Origin: Ligilactobacillus aviarius
GTDB lineage: Bacteria; Bacillota; Bacilli; Lactobacillales; Lactobacillaceae
Direction: 5' to 3'
Assembly: GCF_001654615.1 (NCBI RefSeq)
Contig: NZ_LWUD01000016.1
Coordinates: 62,001-126,000 of the forward strand
DNA length: 64,000 nt
Below, one piece after another: positions 37,119 through 47,830 of the stretch (position 1 is the stretch's first letter; every line of letters begins with the position of its first letter). The translations under genes and the position numbers were made by a program. The notes beneath the pieces are model-generated. The model was not told the origin of the DNA. It saw only the letters and a program-made list of their open reading frames with translations, and searched no databases.

Positions 37119-37325
37119 AACGAAAAAGACCGGTGAGAAAGACCAGTAGTTGAGTTCGCAGTTTCAGAGAGTAGATGGTTGGTGTGAATTTACAGGTGCG
37201 ATTTAACGAAGACACTTTTGAGGTGTACTGATGTACCGTGATGAGCGTTATTCTAAAGTAAGAAGTTAAGGTGGTACCGTGCACAGTGTGCGCCCTTGTC
37301 AGTAATGACAGGGGCGTTTTCTTTT
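37119..37325 (+). promoter_or_regulatory. T-box riboswitch with GAC/CAC overlapping specifier
   Basis: Leader of hisS-aspS. T-box motif AAGGTGGTACCGTG is at 37268-37281, and the terminator pairs CGCCCTTGTCA with TGACAGGGGCG (37291-37316), then TTTTCTTTTT. The specifier segment reads GAA-GAC-ACTTTTGAG, putting the Asp codon GAC at 37211-37213 in the usual register. The same five bases GACAC also contain the His codon CAC two bases later (37213-37215). It fills most of the gap between the amidase and hisS. Confidence 0.93.
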
Positions 37326-37357
37326 TGATCGGAATTTGAATGGAAGGAATGAGTCTT

Positions 37358-38635
37358 TTGAAGTATCAAAAACCAAAGGGAACAGCTGATATTTTGGCAG
37401 ATGAATCTGCAAAATGGCAATATGTTGAAGCCAAAGCACGTGAATTATTCAAGAAGTACCGTTATCACGAAATGCGGACGCCAACATTTGAAAACTTTGA
37501 AGTCTTTTCACGGACTTCAGGGGAAACATCGGATATCGTAACGAAGGAAATGTATGATTTCCATGATAAGGGTGATCGGCATATCACGTTACGACCGGAA
37601 GGAACAGCGGGCGTTGTGCGGTCATTTGTTGAAAACAAGTTATACGGACCAGAATATCAAAAGCCATATAAGGTTTACTACATGGGACCAATGTTCCGCT
37701 ATGAACGGCCACAATCAGGACGGTTACGTGAATTCCACCAAATCGGGGTTGAAGCGTTCGGCGTTGATAATCCGACCCTTGATGTGGAAGTCATTGCGAT
37801 GGCGATGGACTTGTTAAATTCAGTTGGGGTTCACAGCTTGAAGCTGGTTATCAATACTTTAGGTGATTTGGAAACGCGGAAGAATTACCGCCAAGCATTG
37901 ATCGACTACCTTGAACCATTTGAAAACCAATTATCAGAAGACTCAAAGGAACGGTTGCACAAGAATCCATTGCGGGTCCTTGACAGTAAGGATGAAAATG
38001 ACCAAAAGATCGTTGAAAATGCACCATCGATCCTTGATTTCTTGACGGAAGATTCCCAAAAGCACTTTGATACGGTTAAACAATTGCTTGAAGACCTCGG
38101 CATTGAATACGAAGTTGATGCCAACATGGTGCGGGGATTGGATTACTACAACCACACGATTTTTGAAATCATGAGTGATTCAAAGGCCTTTGGCGGCAAG
38201 TGGACAACGGTTTGTGCCGGTGGTCGCTACAACGGGTTAGTTGAACAACTCGGCGGTCCCGCAACCCCTGGAATCGGCTTCGGTCTCGGGGTTGAACGGT
38301 TATTACTTGTTTTGGATGCTGAACAAGAAAAATTACCATTGGATGATGAATTAGATGCTTACGTTGTTGGCATTGGTGGCGAAACAAACGTTAAGTCATT
38401 AGAAATCGTTCAAGCATTGCGGCATCAAGGATACACGGCTGACCGGGATTACCTTGACCGTAAACCAAAGGGTCAATTCAAGACCGCAAGTCGCTTGAAC
38501 GCGAAGTACACGATCACGATTGGTGAACGTGAATTACAAAAAAACAAGGCAAACGTGAAGAACATGGAAACCGGAAATGAAATCAGCGTTTCCCTTGACG
38601 ATGTGATCAACGATTTTGCAAAAGTAATTAAGTAG
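37358..38635 (+). CDS. hisS: Histidine-tRNA ligase
   Basis: 425 residues from TTG 37358 (reads [12 protein letters not shown]), nine bases past GGAAGGA; the in-frame ATGs at 37340 and 37349 overlap that site. Class II synthetase: the [15 protein letters not shown] region is motif 1, [17 protein letters not shown] motif 2, and [13 protein letters not shown] motif 3; [11 protein letters not shown] is the HisRS-specific histidine A motif. First gene of the T-box operon. Confidence 0.96.
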   Translation: MKYQKPKGTADILADESAKWQYVEAKARELFKKYRYHEMRTPTFENFEVFSRTSGETSDIVTKEMYDFHDKGDRHITLRPEGTAGVVRSFVENKLYGPEYQKPYKVYYMGPMFRYERPQSGRLREFHQIGVEAFGVDNPTLDVEVIAMAMDLLNSVGVHSLKLVINTLGDLETRKNYRQALIDYLEPFENQLSEDSKERLHKNPLRVLDSKDENDQKIVENAPSILDFLTEDSQKHFDTVKQLLEDLGIEYEVDANMVRGLDYYNHTIFEIMSDSKAFGGKWTTVCAGGRYNGLVEQLGGPATPGIGFGLGVERLLLVLDAEQEKLPLDDELDAYVVGIGGETNVKSLEIVQALRHQGYTADRDYLDRKPKGQFKTASRLNAKYTITIGERELQKNKANVKNMETGNEISVSLDDVINDFAKVIK

Positions 38636-38650
38636 CGGAGGAAGTTTATT

Positions 38651-40432
38651 TTGAGAAGAACAACATATGCAGGCTTAGTTGATGAAAAATATTTAGGCCA
38701 AGAAGTTGTATTAAAAGGCTGGGTTCAAAAACGGCGGAACCTGGGAAATTTGATCTTTATTGATTTACGGGACCGGGAAGGCATTGTTCAATTAGTCTTC
38801 AGTCAAGAATTCGGCCCGGATGCATTGAAGATCGCCGACTCATTGAGAAGCGAATACGTTATCGAAGTTGTCGGGAAAGTTGTTGCCCGGGATGAAAATG
38901 CCATCAACCCGAACATGAAGACTGGAAAAGTTGAAGTGGAAGTCAGTGACGTCCACATTTTAAACAAGGCGAAATTAACGCCATTTGAAATCACTGACAA
39001 TACCAACGCAACCGACGATATGCGGTTGAAGTACCGTTACCTTGATTTGCGCCGGCCAGAAATGCAAAAGGCATTAATGATCCGGAACCGCATCACCCAA
39101 ACGGTTCACCGTTACCTTGATGAAAACCACTTCATCAACATTGAAACCCCATACTTAACCCGGTCAACTCCTGAAGGGGCGCGGGATTACTTAGTTCCTT
39201 CACGGGTCTACCCAGGACACTTTTATGCATTGCCGCAATCACCGCAATTGTTTAAGCAATTGTTGATGGGCGCCGGCTTTGACCGTTACTACCAAATTGC
39301 ACGGTGCTTCCGGGACGAAGATTTACGGGGCGACCGGCAACCAGAATTTACCCAAATCGATATTGAAACGTCATTCATGGATCAAGACGAAATCATGGAA
39401 ATGACGGAAGGCTTATTGAAAGCTGTAATGAAGGACACGCTTGGCATTGATATTCAAACCCCAATCAAGCACATTACATGGGACGAAGCCATGGATCGTT
39501 ACGGTTCTGACAAGCCAGATATTCGTTTCGGCATGGAATTGAAAGATATGTCAGCTGCCGTTAAAGGTGCCGGCTTCAAGGTCTTTGATTCAACCCTTGA
39601 AGATGGCGGTCAAGTTAAGGCAATTGCCGTTCCTGGCGGCGCTGATGCTTACTCACGGAAACAAATCGATGCTAAACAAGAATACATCAAGCGGTTTGGT
39701 GCTAAAGGATTAGCTTGGATGAAGGTTACTGACGATGGCTTGCAAGGACCAATTGCAAAATTCTTCAAGGATCGCCGTGACCAAATTCTTGAAGCTGCTG
39801 AAGCTAAACCGGGCGACTTATTGCTCTTCGTTGCTTCAACCCGCAAAGTCGTTGCTGATTCATTAGGCTACTTGCGGAAGGAAATTGCTAAGGAACAAGG
39901 GATGATCAATGAAGATGAATTCGCATTTATCTGGGTCGTTGACTGGCCATTGTTCGAATACAGCGAAGAATTCCAACAATACATCGCTGCCCACCACCCA
40001 TTCACAATGCCAAATGAAGAAGACCTTGAATTATTAAAGACGGATCCGCACAAGTGCCACGCTCAAAGCTACGACATTGTCTTGAATGGTTACGAACTTG
40101 GTGGCGGTTCAATCCGGATCCACCAACGCGAAGTTCAAGAGGACATGTTCAAAGCCCTTGGATTCACCAAGGAACGCGCCGAAGAACAATTCGGCTGGTT
40201 CATGGATGCTTTGGACTACGGTTTCCCACCACATGGCGGCCTTGCCTTAGGATTAGACCGGTTCGCAATGTTGCTTGCTAAGAAGGACAACATTCGTGAA
40301 GTCATTGCCTTCCCGAAGAACTCCAAGGCAACCGAACCGTTGACTCACGCTCCAAGCGAAGTTGCACCGCAACAGCTTGAAGACTTGCACATCGAAGTTG
40401 CAGACGAGGGCAAGGAAGATAGTGAAGAATAG
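38651..40432 (+). CDS. aspS: Aspartate-tRNA ligase
   Basis: 593 residues from TTG 38651 (GGAGGAAG upstream). N-terminal OB anticodon-binding domain (about 15-105: [20 protein letters not shown]), class II core with motif 2 ([20 protein letters not shown]), a bacterial GAD insertion (about 295-410), and motif 3 ([14 protein letters not shown]). Ends with a short acidic tail. Co-transcribed with hisS under the T-box. I cannot tell whether it is discriminating for Asp. Confidence 0.97.
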   Translation: MRRTTYAGLVDEKYLGQEVVLKGWVQKRRNLGNLIFIDLRDREGIVQLVFSQEFGPDALKIADSLRSEYVIEVVGKVVARDENAINPNMKTGKVEVEVSDVHILNKAKLTPFEITDNTNATDDMRLKYRYLDLRRPEMQKALMIRNRITQTVHRYLDENHFINIETPYLTRSTPEGARDYLVPSRVYPGHFYALPQSPQLFKQLLMGAGFDRYYQIARCFRDEDLRGDRQPEFTQIDIETSFMDQDEIMEMTEGLLKAVMKDTLGIDIQTPIKHITWDEAMDRYGSDKPDIRFGMELKDMSAAVKGAGFKVFDSTLEDGGQVKAIAVPGGADAYSRKQIDAKQEYIKRFGAKGLAWMKVTDDGLQGPIAKFFKDRRDQILEAAEAKPGDLLLFVASTRKVVADSLGYLRKEIAKEQGMINEDEFAFIWVVDWPLFEYSEEFQQYIAAHHPFTMPNEEDLELLKTDPHKCHAQSYDIVLNGYELGGGSIRIHQREVQEDMFKALGFTKERAEEQFGWFMDALDYGFPPHGGLALGLDRFAMLLAKKDNIREVIAFPKNSKATEPLTHAPSEVAPQQLEDLHIEVADEGKEDSEE

Positions 40433-40451
40433 AAATTAGATAATATTCTAG

Positions 40452-40496
40452 AATGAGATGCAGAAATTCCATAAACTTTTGCATCTCATTTTTTTA
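40452..40496 (+). terminator. Terminator of hisS-aspS
   Basis: Stem AATGAGATGCA (40452-40462) with TGCATCTCATT (40480-40490), followed by six T. Confidence 0.9.
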
Positions 40497-40579
40497 TAAT
40501 CAAATTAATTATTCATTCTCGAGTAGAGCGAAAATATTTGATAAAATATTATAGTATTACAAAGCTGGAGAGGATTTAT

Positions 40580-43500
40580 ATGATACAGAAAAAAGAGTTG
40601 GATTTTGAAGATTTATTAATTGATTACTTACAAAATCTAGGCGGAGAAAAACAGTGGAAATATGAAAAAGAAATAAACACAACTGATGGTTTGTGGGAAA
40701 ATTTTAAAAAGATTTTGGAGATAAACAATGCTGATGTTTTAACCGAACCATTATCAGACTCAGAGTTTAGCCAAGTAAAGAATGAAATCAATAAGTTAGA
40801 TACACCATATGATGCAGGAAAATTTTTATATGGACTTAATGGTGTGTCACAAGTAGAAGTTAATCTAGATGATGGACGCCATGTTTATTTAACGGTGTTT
40901 GACCAAGATCAAATCGGCGCCGGAAATACCGTTTATCAAATTGTTAATCAGATTAAACGACCTGCAAAAATAACTGGGAAACAAGATCGACAGTTCGATA
41001 CAACTTTATTAATTAACGGTTTACCCATTATTCAAATTGAAGAAAAAGCAGATGGACATGATGCGCGTGAAGCGTTAAATCAAATGCATCAGTACATTGC
41101 TGAACAGCAGTATACTGATATCTTTTCAACTGTTCAGATTCTAGTTGCCATCACGCCCCATGATGTACGTTATATGGCAAATACAACAAGTGATCTCTTT
41201 AATACGGATTTTGCATTTCGGTGGCAACAGGAAGAAGATAATAGGCCAGTTTTGGATTGGAAAGTTTTTGCAAATCAATTTTTGTCAATTCCAATGGCTC
41301 ATCAAATGGCAACAAATTATATGATTTTGGATGGTACTAAAAACCATCAAATGATTAAAGTTATGCGTCCTTATCAAGTATATGCAACTCGAAGAGTAAT
41401 TGATAAAATTCGAATGCATGACTTCCAAATGGGACCACAAGAATTAGGATATGTATGGCATACGACTGGTTCGGGAAAGACAATTACGTCTTTTAAGACA
41501 GCATGGTTGGCTCAACGATTGCCGAAAGTTGATAAAGTAATTTTCTTAGTTGACCGGGTGGCCTTAACTAACCAAACTGTTGATGAGTACAATGCATATG
41601 ATCCTGATAGTGACGGCAAGGATGGCGTCATTATGGACACGGCTAATATTGGTGTTCTTTCTCGGAGACTACGTGAAAAAAAGAGTGGCATTATTGTCAC
41701 TTCAACTCAAAAGATGGATCGATTAGTTTCAGGAAAAGAAAACTTTAAGTATGATAAAAATGTTGTATTTATTGTTGATGAGGCTCACCGTTCAACTGCA
41801 GGAGATATGATTCAACGAATTAAAAAGGCGTTTCCAAATTCAGGCTGGATTGGTTATACAGGAACGCCAATTTTCGATGATGATATTGACTCAAAAGAAA
41901 GTGATAAGGTCACGACATACAAGGTGTTTGGTGAACCATTACATCGTTATACAATTCGGGATGCAATCAAAGATAAGAATGTTTTAGGCTTTAAAGTTGA
42001 TTTTGAAACCACGTTATCAGAAAAAGTTTTACGTGAACAATATTTACCAGAATACTTTGCCAATAAGCATCAAAACTGGACAAAAGAAGAAATTGAACAA
42101 CATATTGATCGGCTACCGGTTGAAGAAATGGATGATACAGTTTCTTCAAGCGTTTTCGATATGAATGAGCAACATGTTCAACTGGTTGTAAAAAATATTT
42201 TGGATAACTGGGACAAACGTTCTTCAAAACGGCGGTATAATGCATTATTTACAACTCATGTCGGTGGTGGTAAGGCATCAACCCCAATGGCAATGATGTA
42301 TTATCACGAATTTAAAAAGCAAAATGAAAAAATGGATAATCCATTAAAAATTGCGGTAACGTTTAGTCAAGATACATCTAACGGTAAAAATCAATTAGAA
42401 ACTAATAATAGCCTTCATGAGGTTATTGATGATTATAATCATGATTTTGGGACGACCTTTGATATGAAATCTACTAAAGAATATACAGCAGATGTTGTCT
42501 CAAGGCTTAATAAGACTGCTGATGACGGTAAGTATTTAGACCTTGTAATTGTGGTTGACCAACTTCTAACCGGATTTAATGCCCCAGAATTAAATACCTT
42601 GTACGTTGATCGAACACTGAAAGGCGCAAACTTGATTCAAGCATACTCACGGACTAATCGAATTCATAAAATGCAAACTAAACCTTACGGAAGAATTGTG
42701 AATTTCCGGTGGCCACGTCATTCAGAGAAATTAATGAATGACGCGTTGGAGGTTTATGCTAACCGAAACTCCGCCAATGTTCAAGAAGGGTTAGTCGAAG
42801 GCACTGATTCAGAAGGAAATAACGCAGGAGTTGTGGCCTTGCCATATGATAAAGTGCTTGAAAAGCTAAAACCAGTAGTGAAATCGTTAAAGCATTTGAC
42901 AGAAGATTTTACGGGGATTCCAGATAGTTTAGAACGTGAAAGTGAAATGCTTTCATTATTGCGGAATTACAATAACTTGATGTCACAAGCAAAGCAGGAT
43001 GATCAATATGATGAAGATCATCCTGAAGAGATGCTTAATGTAATTGGAATGAATATTGATGATGAAGAACGGTTAACGACGGTTTTGGCCAATGATCTAA
43101 AAGAGTCAATTGCGAATAAGCGCAAGATTGATCCAATTGAAATTTCGCTTGAAATGGAGCATATCAAAGACGTTGAAGTTAATTACGACTATCTTCAAGA
43201 GTTAATTGCTCAATATGCTAATCAATTACATGAAGGTAACCATGATGCTGCGAGTGAAACGCGGGAAGAAATTGATCGAATCGTTAGTCAAATTCCGAAT
43301 CGGAAATATGCAAATCAAATTAATGATTTTAGCGAAGCGCTACGAGAAGGAAATATAATAATCAATATTTATCCGATCTCGCCAGATGACGTTAAGGATT
43401 TAATTTCAAATAACGCTGATAAAGACCAGCGTGAACAGATTTTAAGGTTTAAGAAAAAATGGGGATTAATCGATATTAAGGACTCTCATTTGTTAAACGA

Positions 43501-43699
43501 AGTTATTGAAAAACACGTTGAGGGGGCAGACGATATGAATACAGCTGGAGAGTTGAAAGATATTATTAAGGAAGCCTCAGCGGTATATAATACGGATGCC
43601 GAAGATGAAGAAGTTCGAGCAAAATCAAAAATTAAATATCGGAATAGTTTACGTCAAGCAATTACAGAATTTGCAGATGAAATCAAGAAGAAATATTAA
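40580..43699 (+). CDS. hsdR: Type I restriction enzyme, R subunit
   Basis: 1039 residues from the ATG at 40580, preceded by GGAGAGGA. Translocase/nuclease of a type I restriction-modification complex. The nuclease region lies in the first 200 residues (PIIQIEEKADGHDAREAL carries the E-x-K). The SF2 helicase motor follows: Walker A VWHTTGSGKTITS, DExx box FIVDEAHRST, YTGTP, and VVDQLLTGFNAPELNTLYVD with QAYSRTNR as motifs V/VI. A long helical C-terminal region contacts HsdM. This gene and the next seven are more AT-rich and use different codons from the flanking core genes. Confidence 0.96.
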   Translation: MIQKKELDFEDLLIDYLQNLGGEKQWKYEKEINTTDGLWENFKKILEINNADVLTEPLSDSEFSQVKNEINKLDTPYDAGKFLYGLNGVSQVEVNLDDGRHVYLTVFDQDQIGAGNTVYQIVNQIKRPAKITGKQDRQFDTTLLINGLPIIQIEEKADGHDAREALNQMHQYIAEQQYTDIFSTVQILVAITPHDVRYMANTTSDLFNTDFAFRWQQEEDNRPVLDWKVFANQFLSIPMAHQMATNYMILDGTKNHQMIKVMRPYQVYATRRVIDKIRMHDFQMGPQELGYVWHTTGSGKTITSFKTAWLAQRLPKVDKVIFLVDRVALTNQTVDEYNAYDPDSDGKDGVIMDTANIGVLSRRLREKKSGIIVTSTQKMDRLVSGKENFKYDKNVVFIVDEAHRSTAGDMIQRIKKAFPNSGWIGYTGTPIFDDDIDSKESDKVTTYKVFGEPLHRYTIRDAIKDKNVLGFKVDFETTLSEKVLREQYLPEYFANKHQNWTKEEIEQHIDRLPVEEMDDTVSSSVFDMNEQHVQLVVKNILDNWDKRSSKRRYNALFTTHVGGGKASTPMAMMYYHEFKKQNEKMDNPLKIAVTFSQDTSNGKNQLETNNSLHEVIDDYNHDFGTTFDMKSTKEYTADVVSRLNKTADDGKYLDLVIVVDQLLTGFNAPELNTLYVDRTLKGANLIQAYSRTNRIHKMQTKPYGRIVNFRWPRHSEKLMNDALEVYANRNSANVQEGLVEGTDSEGNNAGVVALPYDKVLEKLKPVVKSLKHLTEDFTGIPDSLERESEMLSLLRNYNNLMSQAKQDDQYDEDHPEEMLNVIGMNIDDEERLTTVLANDLKESIANKRKIDPIEISLEMEHIKDVEVNYDYLQELIAQYANQLHEGNHDAASETREEIDRIVSQIPNRKYANQINDFSEALREGNIIINIYPISPDDVKDLISNNADKDQREQILRFKKKWGLIDIKDSHLLNEVIEKHVEGADDMNTAGELKDIIKEASAVYNTDAEDEEVRAKSKIKYRNSLRQAITEFADEIKKKY

Positions 43700-43717
43700 T
43701 TTGGGAGAGTAAGATAA

Positions 43718-45361
43718 ATGACAAATTCTAGAGAAGAACAGGTTCGGAATGTAACGAATAAGATTTGGGCAATGGCAAACGAATTACGAGGAAATATGGA
43801 TGCAAGTGAATATCGTAACTATATCTTGGGATTCATGTTTTATCGTTATTTATCAGAACATCAGGAAAAATATATTTCTGATCAAGAACTTTTAGATATT
43901 GAAGACGGTGAATCAATAAATGATGCTTACTTAAATGTTCCTGAAGACGAAATCAAGGACTATATTGAAGATATTTCAAGTACTTTGGGATACGCCATCG
44001 CTCCTGAAGATACATGGGCAACAATTACGAAAAAAGTGGCAGAAAGTACAATTATTCCATCAGACTTTCAAAACATGTTTGACCATTTCAATGAAAATGC
44101 AAAGTTAAATCCAAATTCAGAAAGAGATTTTCGGGGAATTTTTGATGATGTTAATTTAGGAAACAGTCGGTTAGGAAACGATACAACATCACGTGCTAAA
44201 TCATTAACTAAAATTGTCGAGTTAGTTGATCATTTTACTTATGAAGATGAAGACGGACATGACATTTTAGGCGATGTCTATGAATACTTGATTGCTCAAT
44301 TTGCGGGAAATTCAGGGAAAAAAGCAGGAGAATTTTATACTCCGCACCAAGTATCGAAAGTTCTTGCAAAATTAGTGACGCTTGATATGAATGATGATTC
44401 AGATTTCTCTGTTTATGACCCGGCAATGGGATCCGGATCACTTCTTTTAACGGTTGATGGTGAAGTCGCTAAAAAATGCGATAAGACAGTTCATTTTTTT
44501 GGACAGGAATTAAATACAACAACGTATAATCTTGCACGAATGAATTTAATGATGCATGATGTGGAATATCAAAATATGACCTTAAAAAATGCGGATAGTT
44601 TAGAACTAGATTGGCCAGATGGACCAGATTCTCAAGGAATTGATCATCCGCGAATGTTTGATGCTGTTGTCGAAAATCCACCATATTCAGCTCACTGGGA
44701 TAATAATGAGAATAAACTTAAAGATCCACGTTTTAAACCATATGGCGCATTGGCACCGAAGACAAAGGCAGATTATTCGTTCTTGCTTCATGGACTTTAT
44801 CACTTAAAATCAGATGGAACAATGGCAATTATTTTACCTCATGGGGTGCTTTTCCGTGGAGCAAAAGAAGGCAAGATTCGGCAAGCTTTAATTGAAAAGA
44901 ACCAATTAGATGCAGTTATCGGGATGCCAGCTAATTTATTCTATAATACTTCGATTCCAACAGTTATTTTGATTTTAAAAAAGCAACGAGAACGAAAAGA
45001 TATTTTATTTATTGATGCAAGCAAAAACTTTGAAAAGGGTAAAAATCAAAATACTTTGCGCGATGAAGACATTGACAAGATTATTGAAACGTATAAAGAG
45101 CGAAAGGATATTGATAAATTTTCACACGTTGCCGATTTAGACGAAATTAAGGAGAATGACTTTAACCTCAACATTCCACGCTATGTAGATACATTTGAGG
45201 AAGAACCTCCCGTTGATATTAAGAAAGTATCTCAAGAGCTTCAAGATATTAACAAAAAGATTAAAGAAACTGAAAGTGAATTCTTATCAATGGTTGATGA
45301 ATTGCAAGTAACTGATGAATCAAAAGACATCATTGAGGCGATTAAGGAGGCGTTTAAATAA
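43718..45361 (+). CDS. hsdM: Type I DNA methyltransferase, M subunit
   Basis: 547 residues. N-terminal HsdM helical domain (IWAMANELRGNMDASEYRN). FYTPHQVSKVLAKL precedes AdoMet motif I (VYDPAMGSGSLLLTV), and the catalytic motif IV is NPPYSAHW, typical of an N6-adenine methyltransferase. The stop overlaps the hsdS start (TAATG), so M and S are translationally coupled. Confidence 0.97.
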   Translation: MTNSREEQVRNVTNKIWAMANELRGNMDASEYRNYILGFMFYRYLSEHQEKYISDQELLDIEDGESINDAYLNVPEDEIKDYIEDISSTLGYAIAPEDTWATITKKVAESTIIPSDFQNMFDHFNENAKLNPNSERDFRGIFDDVNLGNSRLGNDTTSRAKSLTKIVELVDHFTYEDEDGHDILGDVYEYLIAQFAGNSGKKAGEFYTPHQVSKVLAKLVTLDMNDDSDFSVYDPAMGSGSLLLTVDGEVAKKCDKTVHFFGQELNTTTYNLARMNLMMHDVEYQNMTLKNADSLELDWPDGPDSQGIDHPRMFDAVVENPPYSAHWDNNENKLKDPRFKPYGALAPKTKADYSFLLHGLYHLKSDGTMAIILPHGVLFRGAKEGKIRQALIEKNQLDAVIGMPANLFYNTSIPTVILILKKQRERKDILFIDASKNFEKGKNQNTLRDEDIDKIIETYKERKDIDKFSHVADLDEIKENDFNLNIPRYVDTFEEEPPVDIKKVSQELQDINKKIKETESEFLSMVDELQVTDESKDIIEAIKEAFK

Positions 45362-46530
45362 TGACAAAAGCCGATAAAGAAGGGCAAAGAAAGGCGCCAA
45401 TCCTTCGTTTTAAGGGATTTACTGATGCATGGGAGCAACGAAAGTTATCTGAAATGACACAGCAAGTAAAAAGAACAAGCGATTCCGAGAATCCAATTTT
45501 AACAATCTCAGCTAAAAATGGTTGGATGGATCAAAAAGACAGATTTAATCGTGTTATTGCGGGTAAAGAATTAAAAAACTATATTGAATTATATAAAAAT
45601 GAATTATCGTATAATCATGGAAATTCAAAATATGCCAAATTCGGTATAATATATGTTCAACGAAAATACGAAAAAGCGCTTGTTCCAAAGGTTTATCACA
45701 GTTTTTCTATGAGTTATGGCGACCCAAGATTTATAGAGAATCTTTCTCTTGGTCATAAGCTGGATAAAGAATTATCCAAACTTATTACTTCTGGTGCAAG
45801 ACAAGATGGACTTTTAAATATTAATAAAAAATCATTTTATACAATCAAATTATTTACTCCATCCGAGCAAGAACAAATAAAAATTTCAAATATAATGGAT
45901 GTTATAAATCATGTAATCACTTTATATGAGAAGAAAAAACAGCTCTTAACCCAGTTAAAACAAGGAATTGTAAATTTTTTAATTACTAAAAATGGACAAA
46001 AACCTCAATTAAGATTCATCGGATTTAATAATAATTGGGAAAGTAAATCTTTTGAAAAATTACTAAATTATGAGCAACCAACAAAATATATTGTTAAAAA
46101 GACAGATTATATATCTCAAGGAACGCCTGTACTTACAGCTAATAAATCCTTCATTTTAGGTTATACAAATGAAAATAATGTTTATCAAAATATTCCTGCG
46201 ATTATTTTTGATGATTTCACCCTTGAATCAAAATATGTTGACTTTCCTTTTATGATTAAATCATCTGCCATTAAAATTCTAACAAGTAAAAATTCAAATT
46301 TATTTTTTATTTACCAATTATTAAATAACCAAAGATTTGTTCAAGAAGGACATTCTAGACACTATATATCTGTTGTTCAAAAAAAGAAAGTACTGGTTCC
46401 ATTTATTCAAGAGCAAAATAAGATTGGAAATTTAATTAAGCAGTTAAAAAATAATATTGAACAAAATTCCAATACTATTACCTTATTAAAAAGACTAAAA
46501 GAATTTTTGCTCCAAAACATGTTTTTATAA
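45361..46530 (+). CDS. hsdS: Type I specificity subunit (expressed copy)
   Basis: 389 residues. Determines the DNA target through two target-recognition domains separated by conserved helices. Only this hsdS in the locus has the complete start, MTKADKEGQRKAPILRFKGF, in front of TDAWEQRKL. TRD1 spans about 30-170, the central helix is YEKKKQLLTQLKQG, TRD2 follows NNNWESKSF (about 225-360), and the end is KEFLLQNMFL. The AWEQRKL segment is shared at DNA level with the two truncated cassettes downstream and is the likely recombination point. Its stop overlaps the first of three regulatory motifs. Confidence 0.93.
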   Translation: MTKADKEGQRKAPILRFKGFTDAWEQRKLSEMTQQVKRTSDSENPILTISAKNGWMDQKDRFNRVIAGKELKNYIELYKNELSYNHGNSKYAKFGIIYVQRKYEKALVPKVYHSFSMSYGDPRFIENLSLGHKLDKELSKLITSGARQDGLLNINKKSFYTIKLFTPSEQEQIKISNIMDVINHVITLYEKKKQLLTQLKQGIVNFLITKNGQKPQLRFIGFNNNWESKSFEKLLNYEQPTKYIVKKTDYISQGTPVLTANKSFILGYTNENNVYQNIPAIIFDDFTLESKYVDFPFMIKSSAIKILTSKNSNLFFIYQLLNNQRFVQEGHSRHYISVVQKKKVLVPFIQEQNKIGNLIKQLKNNIEQNSNTITLLKRLKEFLLQNMFL

Positions 46531-46620
46531 TTACATTTATAAATCATCTTATTTTTCAAATAATTATAATTACGTTTATAATCTATGCAAAATGCGATAT
46601 AATTATAACTGTATTTATAA
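46525..46620 (+). promoter_or_regulatory. Three 18-bp TTATAA-N6-TTATAA motifs at exact 39-bp spacing
   Basis: TTATAATTACATTTATAA (46525-46542), TTATAATTACGTTTATAA (46564-46581) and TTATAACTGTATTTATAA (46603-46620). Start-to-start distance is 39 bp both times, while the 21-bp spacers differ in sequence. The last copy overlaps a TATAAT (46598-46603) just upstream of the ATPase gene's AAGGAG. This looks like a phased protein-binding array that controls the ATPase gene. Confidence 0.7.
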
Positions 46621-46636
46621 TTAAGGAGATAAAACT

Positions 46637-47830
46637 ATGTTTGAACGACCTCTTTACTTAAATCGCCTTCGCAAATACCGTGACACTGAGTTTATTAAAG
46701 TTATCACTGGTGTTCGGCGTTCAGGTAAAACATTTTTACTGCAAATGCTGAAGAATGATCTTTTAAAAAGTGGCATTGCACCTGAACAAATAATTGATAT
46801 CAATTTTGAAACAATGAAATATTCAAAATTAACTGAAAAAGAACCGTTTTATAACTATGTAATGCAACGTGCTGTTTCGAGAAAGAAAATGTACCTCTTC
46901 TTTGATGAAGTTCAACGGGTAAGCCAATGGCAAGATGCCGTTAACAGCTTCCGGGTTGACTTAGATGCTGATATATACATTTCGGGATCAAACGCTTCCC
47001 TTTTATCTGGCGAATTAGCAACCCTTCTCACAGGCAGAATGGTGGAAATTCCTGTTTACCCACTATCATTTAAGGAATATCTGTTATTCAAGCAATCAAC
47101 AGATAACCCCGATATTGAATTTTATCGTTACATCAATGAAGGCGGATTTCCTGCAGCAGTTCTAAGTCCTGATCCAGAAGTCAAAGGAACTGTAATTGAC
47201 GGTATATACAGCTCAATTCTTTTAAAGGACGTTACTGAGCGTGCTAAAATTCGTGATGATCAAACTTTGATTCGGCTTTCACAATATCTTTTAAGTGAAG
47301 TTGGAAATCAAATTTCAGCAAATAAAATTGCTGGTGTTTTGAAAAATGAAGGTTTTAAATCGGCAAATAACGTTTCGATTTCTAGGTACCTGCATTATTT
47401 AACTGATGCATATCTATTCCATGAGGCAAAGCGATTTGATATTCGGGGAAAGAATTATTTGCGTTCAAATTCTAAATACTATGCGATTGATTTAGGATTG
47501 AGAAATACCACGCTTAATAAGAACTATAAGGACAATATCGGTCATCAAATTGAAAATGTCGTTTACCTCGAACTTCTTCGCCGCGGATATAAAGTTGATG
47601 TTGGTAAAGATGGAAACCAAGAAATCGATTTTGTTGCGAAAAAAGGAAATGAGATCGAATACTATCAAGTTACCCAACAAATTCCAGATAATAGCGATCG
47701 TGAAATTCAAAATTTGATGAATATTTCAGATAATTACAAAAAGACATTGATTACTGCTAATCGAATGGATGTGGGTGAACAAAACGGCATTCCAATTATT
47801 CATATCGTTGATTGGTTATTAGAAGAGTAG
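46637..47830 (+). CDS. AAA ATPase with DUF4143 domain
   Basis: 397 residues. P-loop GVRRSGKTFLLQML, Walker B MYLFFDEVQR, sensor YISGSNASLLSG, and ATLLTGRMVEIPVYPLSFKEYL, diagnostic for the AAA_14 plus DUF4143 family. The C-terminal part has a nuclease-like core (NVVYLELLRRGYKVDVG..QEIDFVA), a PD-(D/E)xK-type arrangement with E, D and Q/K. It is embedded between hsdS and the silent cassettes and has its own promoter with phased motifs. Role unknown; DNA-related or toxin-like functions are possible. Confidence 0.88.
   Translation: MFERPLYLNRLRKYRDTEFIKVITGVRRSGKTFLLQMLKNDLLKSGIAPEQIIDINFETMKYSKLTEKEPFYNYVMQRAVSRKKMYLFFDEVQRVSQWQDAVNSFRVDLDADIYISGSNASLLSGELATLLTGRMVEIPVYPLSFKEYLLFKQSTDNPDIEFYRYINEGGFPAAVLSPDPEVKGTVIDGIYSSILLKDVTERAKIRDDQTLIRLSQYLLSEVGNQISANKIAGVLKNEGFKSANNVSISRYLHYLTDAYLFHEAKRFDIRGKNYLRSNSKYYAIDLGLRNTTLNKNYKDNIGHQIENVVYLELLRRGYKVDVGKDGNQEIDFVAKKGNEIEYYQVTQQIPDNSDREIQNLMNISDNYKKTLITANRMDVGEQNGIPIIHIVDWLLEE

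Noticed and set aside
46525-46620. Three evenly spaced repeats as a miniature CRISPR array
   Set aside because: The repeats are 18 bp, very AT-rich, palindromic in part and overlap a promoter; no cas genes are present. An operator array is the better reading.
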